A stretch of 64,000 nt of DNA from Clostridiaceae bacterium Marseille-Q4143 (GTDB lineage Bacteria > Bacillota > Clostridia > Lachnospirales > Lachnospiraceae). Made by a program: the position numbers and the translations under genes. Location of the stretch: NCBI GenBank assembly GCA_018228645.1, contig CP073693.1, positions 1 to 64,000 of the forward strand, given 5' to 3'. Under the pieces are notes generated by a model. The model searched no databases. It was not told the DNA's origin and saw only the letters and a list, made by a program, of their open reading frames with translations. Shown here one piece after another: positions 1 through 8,608 of this stretch (its first letter is position 1; each line of letters opens with the position of its first letter).

Positions 1-361
1 AAATCGTATTGACAATCTCGTCCACATCATGGCTCTTGATGCAGAGCGGGAATGCATCCACATCACCAAATGCCTTGAACAGCACACATTTTCCCTCCAT
101 AACCGGCATACCTGCTTCCGGTCCGATATCACCAAGTCCAAGTACAGCACTTCCGTCGGTCACTACCAGACACAGGTTATGACGGCGAGTCAGCTCATAA
201 CTCTTCTCCACATCCTTCTGGATTTCCAGACACGGCTGTGCAACCCCCGGGGTGTAGGCAAGGGAAAGATCATCTTTATTCTCTACCGGAACAGTAGCCA
301 CTACCTCGATCTTACCTTTCCACTCTTTGTGAAGTCTTAATGATTCTTTTGCGTAATCCAT
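1..361 (-). CDS. NAD(P)-dependent malic enzyme, N-terminal part (cut by window edge)
   Basis: This is the first 120 residues of a malic enzyme, which oxidatively decarboxylates malate to pyruvate in the cytosol. Reading from the ATG at 361, the product shows the malate-binding YTPGVA motif (about residues 36-41), a [15 protein letters not shown] block (about 66-80), and MEGK with the catalytic lysine. These are the hallmarks of the bacterial NAD(P) malic enzyme family. An AGGAGG ribosome binding site lies just upstream, and a strong promoter with an overlapping palindrome sits at 406-449. The C-terminal NAD-binding half is outside the window, so the cofactor preference cannot be judged. Confidence 0.93.
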   Translation of the reverse strand, partial: MDYAKESLRLHKEWKGKIEVVATVPVENKDDLSLAYTPGVAQPCLEIQKDVEKSYELTRRHNLCLVVTDGSAVLGLGDIGPEAGMPVMEGKCVLFKAFGDVDAFPLCIKSHDVDEIVNTI

Positions 362-405
362 ATCCTCTTCCTCCTGATTAAGGTCAGTGTTTTATTACCT
401 TCTCC

Positions 406-449
406 ATCATAATCGTCAAAAGCATTTCTGTCAATTGGTATTACCAATT
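406..449 (-). promoter_or_regulatory. Malic enzyme promoter with a GntR/FadR-type palindromic operator
   Basis: Read on the minus strand, TTGACA (429-434) and TATGAT (406-411) are separated by exactly 17 bases, a near-consensus sigma-A promoter. The perfect palindrome AATTGGTA-T-TACCAATT (433-449) overlaps the outer edge of the -35 box. Its form resembles operators of the PdhR/LldR branch of GntR regulators, which respond to pyruvate or lactate. That would suit a malic enzyme. Both the promoter and the palindrome are seen directly. The regulator class is inferred and no such regulator gene is in the window. Confidence 0.8.
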
Positions 450-533
450 TTTATTATTTCATCATCTAATGTAAACTCCCCGCTGAAAAAACTCAAATCA
501 TATTCGCTGCTCCAGTTCTATGTGCTGCCTATA

Positions 534-1706
534 TTACTTGTTAATCATTGCAAGAACTACACAAAAAAGACAAGTTTTCTCTTCGATGGAAGATATACGT
601 AATGATTCATTCGTATCATGAATTGTATACATATATGGCCCCAGTGCATCCACCGTAGGAATCCCTTTATAGCTGAAATAACTAGCATCTCCACCGCCAC
701 CGCTTGTCTGCTCAGGTAATTCATACCCCAATAAACGGCCTGCATCTCTAACCATTTCATAAAGCTTCACATTATCCTTTGTTCTCTCCATAGGCACATA
801 TACACGATTAATTCTAACAGTAGTCTTTGTACCATCAATGTATGTATCTTGTATCACTTTAGAAATAATTTCATTTACTTTATTTTCATCGCTTTTGCTG
901 AATATCCTGACAGCCATATCAGCAGAAGCGTAATCAGCAACAACACCAACGCCATCTTTTCCACCATTTAACATACCAACATTAAACTGGATTCCTCGCT
1001 CATTATCATTATTTTTATAGAACTTTAGTATTTTGTCTGCCAATTCCACTGTGGCACTACGCCCTTCCAAATAGTTGACACCCGCATGAGCTTTCTTCCC
1101 AGTTACCTCTATGGTAAACGATATCCCTCCTTTACGCGAAGTAAGGATACCATTCTCCTGTCGTGCCGGTTCAAAAACAAAAGCCATTTCAGTCCCTTCA
1201 ATTTCAGTATCGAATACCTGATGTCCAGTAGGAGAACCTATTTCCTCATCGCAATTAAAAATAAATACTATCTCCTTATTGGGAAGCATCTGATTTTTCT
1301 GCATAATCAGCACCGCATAAATCGCCACCAAAATGCCTCCCTTGCAGTCAGCAATTCCCAGACCATAAGCGGTGTCTCCATCAATATGAAAAGGATGTTT
1401 AGCAGCGTCCTCCCTATGGAATACCGTATCCATATGAGCATTTAGAATAATTTTCCCTTCTGATTGTTCGGGTGTAAGTCTTGCAATAATATTCGTTCCG
1501 TATCCGGGGTAATATCGTTTTTCTATCTCGATACCCTCAATTTGTTCAAGCAGTTCATTGATGATAGCAACTACCTTCTCGTTTCCTTCTTCGTCCTGTG
1601 AACCACAATCTATTGCGGCAAACCTTTTCAATATGTCCAACTGCTCATCAGCATACTGAAATGCACCTTCTTTTGCTGCTGATACTATGTCTTCTTTTTT
1701 TAACAT
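534..1706 (-). CDS. M20 family metallopeptidase / amidohydrolase
   Basis: A 390-residue zinc hydrolase of the M20/M25/M40 family, which releases amino acids from dipeptides or N-acyl amino acids. Visible metal and catalytic motifs are NAHMDTVF (about residues 91-98), the bridging-aspartate motif GLGIADCKGG, DEEIGS with the catalytic glutamate pair, and SGGGGDASYF near the C-terminus. The ATG at 1706 was chosen because GGAGGG stands in front of it; an upstream in-frame ATG at 1799 would overlap the preceding aminotransferase and lacks a binding site. It is the last gene of a four-gene AT-rich operon with a C-S lyase, a permease and RidA. A role as deacylase or Cys-Gly type dipeptidase feeding the lyase is inferred; carboxypeptidase G2-like activity is equally possible. 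Confidence 0.85.
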   Translation of the reverse strand: MLKKEDIVSAAKEGAFQYADEQLDILKRFAAIDCGSQDEEGNEKVVAIINELLEQIEGIEIEKRYYPGYGTNIIARLTPEQSEGKIILNAHMDTVFHREDAAKHPFHIDGDTAYGLGIADCKGGILVAIYAVLIMQKNQMLPNKEIVFIFNCDEEIGSPTGHQVFDTEIEGTEMAFVFEPARQENGILTSRKGGISFTIEVTGKKAHAGVNYLEGRSATVELADKILKFYKNNDNERGIQFNVGMLNGGKDGVGVVADYASADMAVRIFSKSDENKVNEIISKVIQDTYIDGTKTTVRINRVYVPMERTKDNVKLYEMVRDAGRLLGYELPEQTSGGGGDASYFSYKGIPTVDALGPYMYTIHDTNESLRISSIEEKTCLFCVVLAMINK

Positions 1707-1788
1707 CAAATTTTCCCTCCGAGCTTTTATTCTTATGCATAACAACGAACATCTCTCTGCAGAAACTTCAGTCCAAATACTTGGAATA

Positions 1789-2976
1789 TCACAACTCAAA
1801 TTGTTTGTTATTTATTGCTCTCTTAATGCGGGTAAGTGCTTCTTTTAATGTATTTCGTGTGCAGGCAATATTAATTCTTTCAAACCCCTTTCCTGCGGAT
1901 CCAAACTCTTCACCCCATGATAAACCAACTTTTGCAGATTTCAAAAACATATCTTTCAGTTCCTCGGAAGTCATGTGAAGCTCTCTGCAATCCAACCAGA
2001 CCATAAATCCACCTTCAGGTCGAATAATTTTAATTTGAGGAATACTCTCCATTTCTTCAGTCAAACATTCAAAATTTCCTTTCAAATATTCCACCAACTC
2101 TGCAAGCCAGGCATCCGCCATCTCACTATAAGCGGCTTGAACAGCTGTAACACTAAATATGTTTGTTGCAAAATTAAATGTAAATCCAGCCATAGAATCT
2201 TCATATAAACTACGCAACTTTACATTTGGAATAACGAGTATACAGTATGTTAAGTCCATCAAATTATAGCCTTTGCTCGGAGCTGTAATGACAACACAAT
2301 TTTCTGCAATCTCCTGTGATACTGAAAATAGAGGACTATGAAAATTATCATCATACATAATATTTCCGTGAACTTCATCTGATATCATCAATACACTGTA
2401 TTTCTTACATATTTCACCAAGCATTAATAGCTCTTTACGTGTAAATACTCTCCCCGTCGGATTGTGTGGATTAATCATCAAAAATATTTTAGGTCTATTC
2501 TTTTTTATTTTTTCTTCAAAGTCCACAAAATCGATTTCAAACTTACCTTCCTTTAAAATCATAGGATTTGTAATCAATTCGCAACCAGCATGTTTAACAA
2601 CCACATTAATAGGTCCAAAGTGCGGTGTTTGTACAATCACTCTATCTCCTGGTTTGGCGTATGTCTGCAAACACATTCTTATAGTAGGAAATACGCCTGG
2701 CGAATTACACAACCACTCTTTCTTTATTTCACAATTATGACAACGTCTATACCAGTCAATAATTGTCTGAAAATACGAATCCGGTTTAAAATGATAATTA
2801 AAATTTCCCTTTTGCGCCACATCAATCAACGCTTGTGAAATACACTCCGCAGTGGTAAAATCCATATCTGCACATCCCATACCTATTACTTCAGGATCAT
2901 CATATACGTCCCACTTAATAGAGTTTGTCCCACGTCTGGAAACTTCTTTATCAAAATCATTTTTCACTTTTCTCAT
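1789..2976 (-). CDS. PatB/MalY-type PLP-dependent C-S lyase (aminotransferase fold)
   Basis: A 395-residue fold-type I PLP enzyme of the MalY/PatB group, which beta-eliminates cysteine S-conjugates or cystathionine to a thiol, pyruvate and ammonia through 2-aminoacrylate. The features seen are the N-terminal RRGTNSIKWD and GCADMDF substrate-side motifs typical of PatB, NPHNPTGRVF for the PLP face, SDEVHGNI with the pyridine-binding aspartate, and the Schiff-base lysine in APSKGYN (usually SKTFN). A tight AGGAAGG site precedes the ATG, and only 7 bases separate it from the permease stop. Co-transcription with RidA, which removes aminoacrylate, supports a lyase rather than a transaminase role. 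Confidence 0.85.
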   Translation of the reverse strand: MRKVKNDFDKEVSRRGTNSIKWDVYDDPEVIGMGCADMDFTTAECISQALIDVAQKGNFNYHFKPDSYFQTIIDWYRRCHNCEIKKEWLCNSPGVFPTIRMCLQTYAKPGDRVIVQTPHFGPINVVVKHAGCELITNPMILKEGKFEIDFVDFEEKIKKNRPKIFLMINPHNPTGRVFTRKELLMLGEICKKYSVLMISDEVHGNIMYDDNFHSPLFSVSQEIAENCVVITAPSKGYNLMDLTYCILVIPNVKLRSLYEDSMAGFTFNFATNIFSVTAVQAAYSEMADAWLAELVEYLKGNFECLTEEMESIPQIKIIRPEGGFMVWLDCRELHMTSEELKDMFLKSAKVGLSWGEEFGSAGKGFERINIACTRNTLKEALTRIKRAINNKQFEL

Positions 2977-2983
2977 TACCTTC

Positions 2984-4207
2984 CTACATAAATGATGCTA
3001 CCATTCCTGCAAACATAGTAGATGCCAATGTTACTGTAACTATACCTGAAATAACCATCTTAGGTTGAAATTCTTGGTTAAGATACTCTATTTCTTCTGG
3101 ATTATCTCCCATAGCATTACAAATTTCATTTGATAATATCAATGTTGTAGGGAATCCAAACAAAGCACATGATCCTACTGCAACGGTCATAGGAAATCCC
3201 CATTTAAATATCTTACTAAAAATCCATGCACATGCAAACAATGCAACAGTTGCTATTACACAAACTATTATCAAAGGACACACTTGATCCAGAAGCATTT
3301 CCGGTGTTGCAGAAGTCAATCCGGAAAATACACTTAACATTGGAACAGCATATACGAACGCTATTCCATTAGCTCTGTTCATTGCACTAGGCTCCAGAAA
3401 ACCGATTTCTTTAAAAATAATTCCGAGTAGCAGACATGTAATCATTGAACTTACTTTACCATGAGTAATTACAGTGGAAACATACTCGGCCACAAATGCC
3501 ACAGCAGCTAATTTAGCAATAATTACATAGTTTGTTAAATATTTATCTGGCATTTTAGGAATTATACGGATACGAAATTTTGATTCAGATTTCTTTTCCG
3601 ATATTTCTTTTTCCGTTGTATTTGGAATTGCACTTGCTATATCGGGGATTCCATTTATTTCGTTCTTACGATTACGATACTTCGTAAGCAATTGCTTAGC
3701 TTCACTTTTAAGACATATTGTTGCGACGGGTAAACCTATAAATTTCTGGACAGCTAAAATGAGTGTAGCAAAAACCACTAAATCTGTTCTGCCAATATTG
3801 CTCACGGCTTCTTGCATAATAAGAGCTGCTGCAATGGCTCCTGAAAGAATGGGACCTGCCACATAACCATATAATTTATCCACAAATATAGGTGCAATGA
3901 ACACAGGACCACAACAAAGAGCAAGGCCTGTAAAAAATGCTATTATAACCGTCTTCCATTGTTTCACAAAATCCTTAATGTTAATTGTTGTACCCATATT
4001 CACCATAAGCAAATATAGCAAAGGAACGAGTGCTCCCATTAAACCTGTATCTGTAAACAGGGTTTCCGGAATAACGGTCCAAAATCCTATAAGATAAACA
4101 ACTAAGCAAAAAAATACTGACGTAATTATACCTTTTGTCTTCACTGATACTATATCGCCGATAGCATAAACAACAAACACTAACATAAAAGCTGTAATAA
4201 CATTCAC
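2984..4207 (-). CDS. Multi-pass membrane permease, substrate unknown
   Basis: A 407-residue protein with about ten hydrophobic segments and a charged cytoplasmic loop near residues 175-225 (rich in K, E, S and R). The layout, two bundles of TM helices around a central loop, resembles secondary amino-acid or anion carriers such as the GltS group, but I cannot name the family with certainty. The start is a GTG at 4207 preceded by an AAGGAGGAG site. It lies between ridA and the C-S lyase gene, with 7 bases to the latter. Import of the amino acid conjugate or peptide degraded by the neighbouring enzymes is the simplest inference. Confidence 0.7.
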   Translation of the reverse strand: MNVITAFMLVFVVYAIGDIVSVKTKGIITSVFFCLVVYLIGFWTVIPETLFTDTGLMGALVPLLYLLMVNMGTTINIKDFVKQWKTVIIAFFTGLALCCGPVFIAPIFVDKLYGYVAGPILSGAIAAALIMQEAVSNIGRTDLVVFATLILAVQKFIGLPVATICLKSEAKQLLTKYRNRKNEINGIPDIASAIPNTTEKEISEKKSESKFRIRIIPKMPDKYLTNYVIIAKLAAVAFVAEYVSTVITHGKVSSMITCLLLGIIFKEIGFLEPSAMNRANGIAFVYAVPMLSVFSGLTSATPEMLLDQVCPLIIVCVIATVALFACAWIFSKIFKWGFPMTVAVGSCALFGFPTTLILSNEICNAMGDNPEEIEYLNQEFQPKMVISGIVTVTLASTMFAGMVASFM

Positions 4208-4256
4208 TCTTACTCTCCTCCTTCACTTCACAAATAAAACCTGCTTTTTCTTAGTC

Positions 4257-4628
4257 TTACAAATATGCTACAGCATCAATTTCAACCATGACGTTTTTAG
4301 GCAACGTCTTCACAGCAACACAGGAACGTGCAGGCTTTCCAATAAAATACTCTTCATATACTTGATTAAATTCTGAAAATAAACTCATATCACTTAAATA
4401 ACAAGTTGTTTTAATCACCTTGTCTAGTGAACTTCCAGCAGCTGTTAATACAGCGTTTAAATTATCGATAACTTGCTTTGTTTGCTGCGTAATCGAATCA
4501 CCTGGTATCTCGTTTGTCTTTGGGTTAATTGGAATCTGGCCTGATGTATAGACTAAATCATTATTCACGATCGCCTGAGAATACGGACCAATAGCAGCGG
4601 GTGCACTTTCTGTAAATACTTTGTTCAT
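4257..4628 (-). CDS. ridA: RidA family reactive-enamine/imine deaminase
   Basis: A 123-residue RidA (YjgF/YER057c) protein, which hydrolyses 2-aminoacrylate and related imines made by PLP enzymes. The family motifs IGPYSQAI, VYTSGQIP and the C-terminal ARSCVAV with the essential arginine are all present, followed by MVEIDAVA. The ATG at 4628 follows an AGGAGG site and gives the standard family length; an in-frame ATG 63 bases upstream would add an unrelated tail and run through the promoter. It is the first gene of the operon, directly behind the promoter at 4663-4691, with a C-S lyase two genes downstream. Confidence 0.95.
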   Translation of the reverse strand: MNKVFTESAPAAIGPYSQAIVNNDLVYTSGQIPINPKTNEIPGDSITQQTKQVIDNLNAVLTAAGSSLDKVIKTTCYLSDMSLFSEFNQVYEEYFIGKPARSCVAVKTLPKNVMVEIDAVAYL

Positions 4629-4662
4629 TTTTCTGCCTCCTATATCTATTTGATTTAACAAA

Positions 4663-4737
4663 AGCATATCACTGAACTTTTGTTTAGTCAATAGTATTTA
4701 TTACAGTTATTGATTTTTTTTTTAATCGTGTTACAAT
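4663..4737. promoter_or_regulatory. Divergent promoter region with inverted repeat between ridA operon and YheO-type regulator
   Basis: On the minus strand TTGACT (4686-4691) and TATGCT (4663-4668) are 17 bases apart and would drive ridA. On the plus strand TTGATT (4710-4715) and TACAAT (4732-4737) are 16 bases apart and would drive the regulator. An inverted repeat TCAATA (4688-4693) / TATTGA (4708-4713) touches both -35 boxes. Its position makes it a good candidate operator for the divergently encoded regulator. Confidence 0.65.
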
Positions 4738-4774
4738 AAAAATATAAAAATATAATAATTGAAAGAGAGAAAGT

Positions 4775-5425
4775 ATGAAACTAACCAAAACTGATAAATT
4801 AATATTATCTTCTTATGCATCTATGCTCGATGGACTTGCAGATTATTTAGGTCCCGGGTATGAAATTGTACTACATAGTTTAGAGGATTTAGACCGCTCA
4901 GTTATTAAAATTATTAATGGATACCATTCTAATCGCAAAGAAGGTTCTCCTATAACAGATTTAGCACTTAGTATGCTTACAGAAATAAAGCATAGCGACA
5001 AAAAGCATCAGTTTAGAACCTATTTTAATCGTAGCGAAAACGGTATCATTATAAAATCATCCACTATTCCTATAGCAGGGGAAAAAGACAGAATTATTGG
5101 TCTCATATGCTCAAATTATTATACAGACACACCTTTAAACAGCATAATTGAAGCTTTGACTCCCCAAAATATTGATAATCAAATTATAAAAGAAACATTT
5201 TCAGATGATATTGATGAATTAATTTTAAGCACACTTGAATCCGCCAAAGCTCACGTATATAATGACTCATCCATTTCGAGCACTAATAAAAACAGGGAAA
5301 TATTATCTATACTTTATGATAAGGGTATTTTCAATTTAAAAGATGCCGTGCCTAAAGTAGCAAATAACCTTGGAATATCAAAAAATACCGTATATATGCA
5401 TTTACGTAACTTTGCTTCACACTGA
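4775..5425 (+). CDS. YheO/DauR-type PAS-domain transcriptional regulator
   Basis: A 216-residue regulator with an N-terminal YheO-like PAS domain (about residues 10-120, including LGPGYEIVLHSLEDL and the ISSNYY-like IGLICSNYY strand). Its C-terminal helix-turn-helix (about 170-216, NNLGISKNTVYMHLRNF) is of the DauR type. Members of this family control D-amino-acid and RidA/lyase-type operons. It is transcribed away from ridA across a 146-base promoter region. The gene is strikingly AT-rich like the divergent operon, which suggests they arrived together. Confidence 0.88.
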   Translation: MKLTKTDKLILSSYASMLDGLADYLGPGYEIVLHSLEDLDRSVIKIINGYHSNRKEGSPITDLALSMLTEIKHSDKKHQFRTYFNRSENGIIIKSSTIPIAGEKDRIIGLICSNYYTDTPLNSIIEALTPQNIDNQIIKETFSDDIDELILSTLESAKAHVYNDSSISSTNKNREILSILYDKGIFNLKDAVPKVANNLGISKNTVYMHLRNFASH

Positions 5426-6078
5426 TTTTTGCTATGAGACGCGAGAAAGAGAAAATATCCTGCTGTTAGCCTTGGAGTCAGCTTGGCAAAAAAGGGCTGT
5501 TGCAAATTCAAAAAATAGCATACGTACAGCCTCCTTTTATTTATCACACCATTCCTGCATGGTTTCATGCAACCTGAGGACCGGACGATGGACTTCGCCA
5601 CCCTTGTGGAATATTTTGTGTGAAGTCAGCACTCTCCTCGCAGCTGATCCATTTGGGTATATGAAATGTTTGTGCCTCTCCACGCCCAATATTTGCAGTG
5701 AAAAAAATATTTTTCGCTATATAGTTTCAGAAATTAAACAAATTGGACATATAGAGATTCTTATGCATCTTTTGCCCCAATTTTCCTAATTTTCTGGGCA
5801 TCTGATATCACAGATTTTCTATATGTCCAAATCAAATAACAAGATTTGTTTTTTATAGAATTTTTGCGTGTATTGAACTGCCTGATTGGGCAAAAAATAA
5901 CTTTTATTTTCTATCTGCCCTACAAAATAGAAAATAAGAGTCAAAATCACACAGAAGGGGCTGTTGCAGAACAGATGGCTCCATCTATTCTGCAACAGCC
6001 CCTTAAATAATAAAATTTTTCCGCTTAGAACTTCATTCTCAAAAACGTCTCCACGGAACTTTGTTGTTGCTTATATTT
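5426..6078. other. Gene-free, probably degenerate mobile-element region
   Basis: No intact gene is visible in this 650-base stretch. A 59-codon open frame without a start codon runs on the minus strand at 5537-5716 (ending LHETMQEWCDK) and could be a gene tail; I do not recognise it, and the plus strand is also open there. The sequence AAAGGGCTGTTGCA (5491-5504) recurs in inverted form at 5991-6004, as do the arms of the hairpin at 5955-6004. Such GGGCTGTTGCA ends are typical of IS1182/IS4-like elements. The stretch separates the AT-rich module on its left from housekeeping genes on its right. Confidence 0.5.
5955..6004. repeat. 24-bp near-perfect inverted repeat with 2-base loop
   Basis: AAGGGGCTGTTGCAGAA and seven further bases (5955-5978) face their reverse complement (5981-6004) with one mismatch and only CT between them. 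There is no T-tract on either side, so it is not an ordinary intrinsic terminator. The arm sequence looks like the terminal repeat of an insertion sequence, suggesting two IS ends fused head to head or a tiny MITE. Confidence 0.7.
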
Positions 6079-7209
6079 TTAATAGTTGCCAAGGATTTTA
6101 AAATTCACAGCTTCTTCCATCATACCGCGGATGGCATTTTTTACTGCACTGTCATTTAAGTTTCCTTCAAAGTCCACGAAGAAATGATATTCCCAGTTGC
6201 GTTCCGGAATCGGTCGTGACTCAATCTTGCACATATTGAGATCATTATAGATCATATGGGACAAAATATTGTAAAGGCTTCCGCTCTTATGCGGCAATTC
6301 AAAACAGATGCTGACCTTCTTCGCATCCGCTGCATACATTTTCCGGTTGGTGACAATAATGAAACGGGTGGAGTTAAACCGGTTGTGGTTGATGGGCATC
6401 TCCAATACTTCCAGACCATGGAATTCCGCAGCCGCCGGACTTGCAATGGCAGCCTGGGTCTTATCCTGTTCTTTGTGTACTTTTTCTGCTGCTACCGCTG
6501 TATTAGAAAGACTGATCTGTTTCCACTCCGGATGACTGTCCAGATAGACAGAACACTGCATAAGTGCCTGCGGATGAGAGTAAACAGTCTTAATATCGGA
6601 AAGCTTTGTACCCGGAAGTCCCAAAAGCGCATGATTGATCTTCAGGATCTGTTCGCCCACAATGTAGTTATCATATTCTTCCAGCAGATCATAGATAGCA
6701 TCCACCTCGCCTGCGGAAGAATTTTCAATAGGAAGGACTGCATAATCCGCCATACCTTCTTTGATAGCCTCCATGCACTCTTTCCAGGTACTCATATGAA
6801 AAATATTCACATTTTTTCCAAAATACTGCATGGCTGTCTCATGCTGATAAGCGCCCTCCAGTCCCTGATACACCACACGGCAGTGTTTTCGGTCAATCTG
6901 ATCAATTCTGGTAAACGGAAGGCTTCCAGATACTCCTTCCTTCTCCAGCAGCTGATACTGCAGCTTCCGACTCATAGCCATAATCTGCTGGAACAGTTCC
7001 TGAACACCATGACAGTTAAAAGAATTATGTGTCAGTGCACCAAGACTCTCCAGTTTCTGCTGCTCCCGCTCCCGGTCCAGAACTTTTTTCCCATTGGCAA
7101 TCTTATACTCTGCCACCCTGCGGCTGACATCCATCCGCTTTTCAAAGAGATCTACCATGGCCTTGTCGATGGTGTCAATTTCTTTCCGAAGTTCGTTTAA
7201 ATCTTCCAT
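6079..7209 (-). CDS. pheA: Bifunctional chorismate mutase / prephenate dehydratase (P-protein)
   Basis: A 376-residue fusion that converts chorismate to prephenate and then to phenylpyruvate for phenylalanine synthesis. Residues 1-90 are an AroQ chorismate mutase (LRKEIDTIDKAMVDLFEKRM, then VAEYK). Residues about 110-285 are the dehydratase, with YQGLEGAYQH, PIENSSAGEV and the catalytic TRF (NSTRFIIV). The C-terminal ACT domain carries LPHKSGSLYNIL and ESRP, the phenylalanine-binding motifs of feedback-inhibited enzymes. It starts 36 bases after folC stops, so the two are probably one transcript. No T-box or leader peptide is visible before it. Confidence 0.97.
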   Translation of the reverse strand: MEDLNELRKEIDTIDKAMVDLFEKRMDVSRRVAEYKIANGKKVLDREREQQKLESLGALTHNSFNCHGVQELFQQIMAMSRKLQYQLLEKEGVSGSLPFTRIDQIDRKHCRVVYQGLEGAYQHETAMQYFGKNVNIFHMSTWKECMEAIKEGMADYAVLPIENSSAGEVDAIYDLLEEYDNYIVGEQILKINHALLGLPGTKLSDIKTVYSHPQALMQCSVYLDSHPEWKQISLSNTAVAAEKVHKEQDKTQAAIASPAAAEFHGLEVLEMPINHNRFNSTRFIIVTNRKMYAADAKKVSICFELPHKSGSLYNILSHMIYNDLNMCKIESRPIPERNWEYHFFVDFEGNLNDSAVKNAIRGMMEEAVNFKILGNY

Positions 7210-7244
7210 GTATCTTTTTGTATCCTTCCTGCTGTATTTATATC

Positions 7245-8525
7245 TTATTTGTTCGCTTCCCGGTACAATTCTCCCAGATAAGAAAGGGAGCCGAATGCCA
7301 GAATCACATCCTCTGGTCCCGCCAGACGCCTTGCTTCCCGGACTGCATCTCTGATACTTCCCATGGCCCGGACATGGGGATTATATTTTCCCACTGTCTC
7401 TGCCAGTGCCTCAGCGGACAGAGCCCGCGGATTATCCGGTGTCATAATCGTCAGTATCTCTTCAGCCAGCGATGCTGTCTGCTCCGCTACCACTTCGTAT
7501 TCTTTATCCGCCAGCACACCCATAATAAAAATAAGACGGCGTCCCTTCAGATCCTGAAGAATGGAGTCTCTCAGCACCCGGGCTGCATCTCTGTTATGCG
7601 CGCCGTCCATCAGGAAAAGAGGTTCTTTTGCAACAACCGAGAAACGCCCCTGCCAGATCGTATGACTCATTCCCTTCCGAATGGCTTCCTCCGAAATCAC
7701 ATATCCCATTTTATTCAGCTCATCCAACACATCAAGTGCCAGCGCTGCATTTTCAAACTGATACTCTCCTGCCAGTGAAATCTCCACCTGCGTTCTTTCT
7801 TTATAGGAAAAGCTCTGCTTCATAAGTCCGCGGTTCCGGTCCCGTATCTGTGTGGTATCCACAAAGCTCATCGGACATCCACACTCTTTTGCTTTCTGCT
7901 CAATCACAATTCTGCTCTCCGGCTTCTGAGCAGCACTTACTACCTTACATCCCTTCTTGATAATTCCCGCCTTCTGAGCAGCAATTTCCCCCAGTGTATT
8001 GCCAAGAACTCCGATATGATCCATGCTCACCGGCGTCAATGCCGCCACCAGTGTATTTTTTATCACATTGGTGGCATCGGTAAGTCCTCCCATACCAACT
8101 TCCAGCACGACAATATCGCACTTCTGCTCCACAAACCACAAAAATGCCAGTGCCGTCTCTGCTTCAAACATCGTCGGATGTCCGTCTCCGGCTGCAAGCA
8201 TCTGCTCACCGGCCTTTTGGATCTGCTCCGTCAGACGAACCAGTCCTTCCCTGGATATGTAGGTTTCATTTACCTGAATCCGCTCCCGGTAGCTGAAGAT
8301 TGTCGGAGAAATATAACGTCCCACCCGGTATCCGGCTTCTTTCAAAACTGTGGAAACATATGCCAGCGTGGATCCTTTTCCATTGGTTCCCGCCACATGT
8401 ACAAATTTCAGCTGATCCTGCGGATTTCCCAGAATCGCAAGCATCTTTTTCAACGGTTCCAGCGAGATCTCCCCTTTATACTGGTTGCAGTCTGCCAGAA
8501 ACGCTTTTGCTTCTTCGTATGTCAT
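7245..8525 (-). CDS. folC: Folylpolyglutamate synthase / dihydrofolate synthase
   Basis: A 426-residue Mur-ligase-type enzyme that adds glutamate to dihydropteroate or folates using ATP. The sequence shows the P-loop AGTNGKGST (about residues 47-55), the family motif EVGMGGLTDATNV, and the DHIGVLG block with the metal-binding residues, then DGAHNRDAA in the C-terminal domain. The ATG at 8525 was preferred because a GGGAAAGAG site lies in front and it gives the normal N-terminus MTYEEAKAFL; an in-frame ATG at 8564 has no binding site. It is followed by pheA on the same strand. Confidence 0.95.
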   Translation of the reverse strand: MTYEEAKAFLADCNQYKGEISLEPLKKMLAILGNPQDQLKFVHVAGTNGKGSTLAYVSTVLKEAGYRVGRYISPTIFSYRERIQVNETYISREGLVRLTEQIQKAGEQMLAAGDGHPTMFEAETALAFLWFVEQKCDIVVLEVGMGGLTDATNVIKNTLVAALTPVSMDHIGVLGNTLGEIAAQKAGIIKKGCKVVSAAQKPESRIVIEQKAKECGCPMSFVDTTQIRDRNRGLMKQSFSYKERTQVEISLAGEYQFENAALALDVLDELNKMGYVISEEAIRKGMSHTIWQGRFSVVAKEPLFLMDGAHNRDAARVLRDSILQDLKGRRLIFIMGVLADKEYEVVAEQTASLAEEILTIMTPDNPRALSAEALAETVGKYNPHVRAMGSIRDAVREARRLAGPEDVILAFGSLSYLGELYREANK

Positions 8526-8608
8526 CTTTTTATCTCTTTCCCGCACCTGCTCTGCTGTGCGCATAATCAGATATAGTATAGTATAATCCGTCTTCTATTT
8601 CAAATACT

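Noticed and set aside
5370..5789. Plus-strand 139-codon open frame overlapping the end of the YheO-type regulator
   Set aside because: It starts inside the regulator in another frame and runs into the degenerate IS-like region. I could not recognise a domain and a minus-strand frame overlaps it, so neither is called as a gene.
6256..7200. Plus-strand 314-codon open frame opposite pheA
   Set aside because: It is fully antisense to an intact P-protein gene with all motifs; the frame has no binding site or domain.
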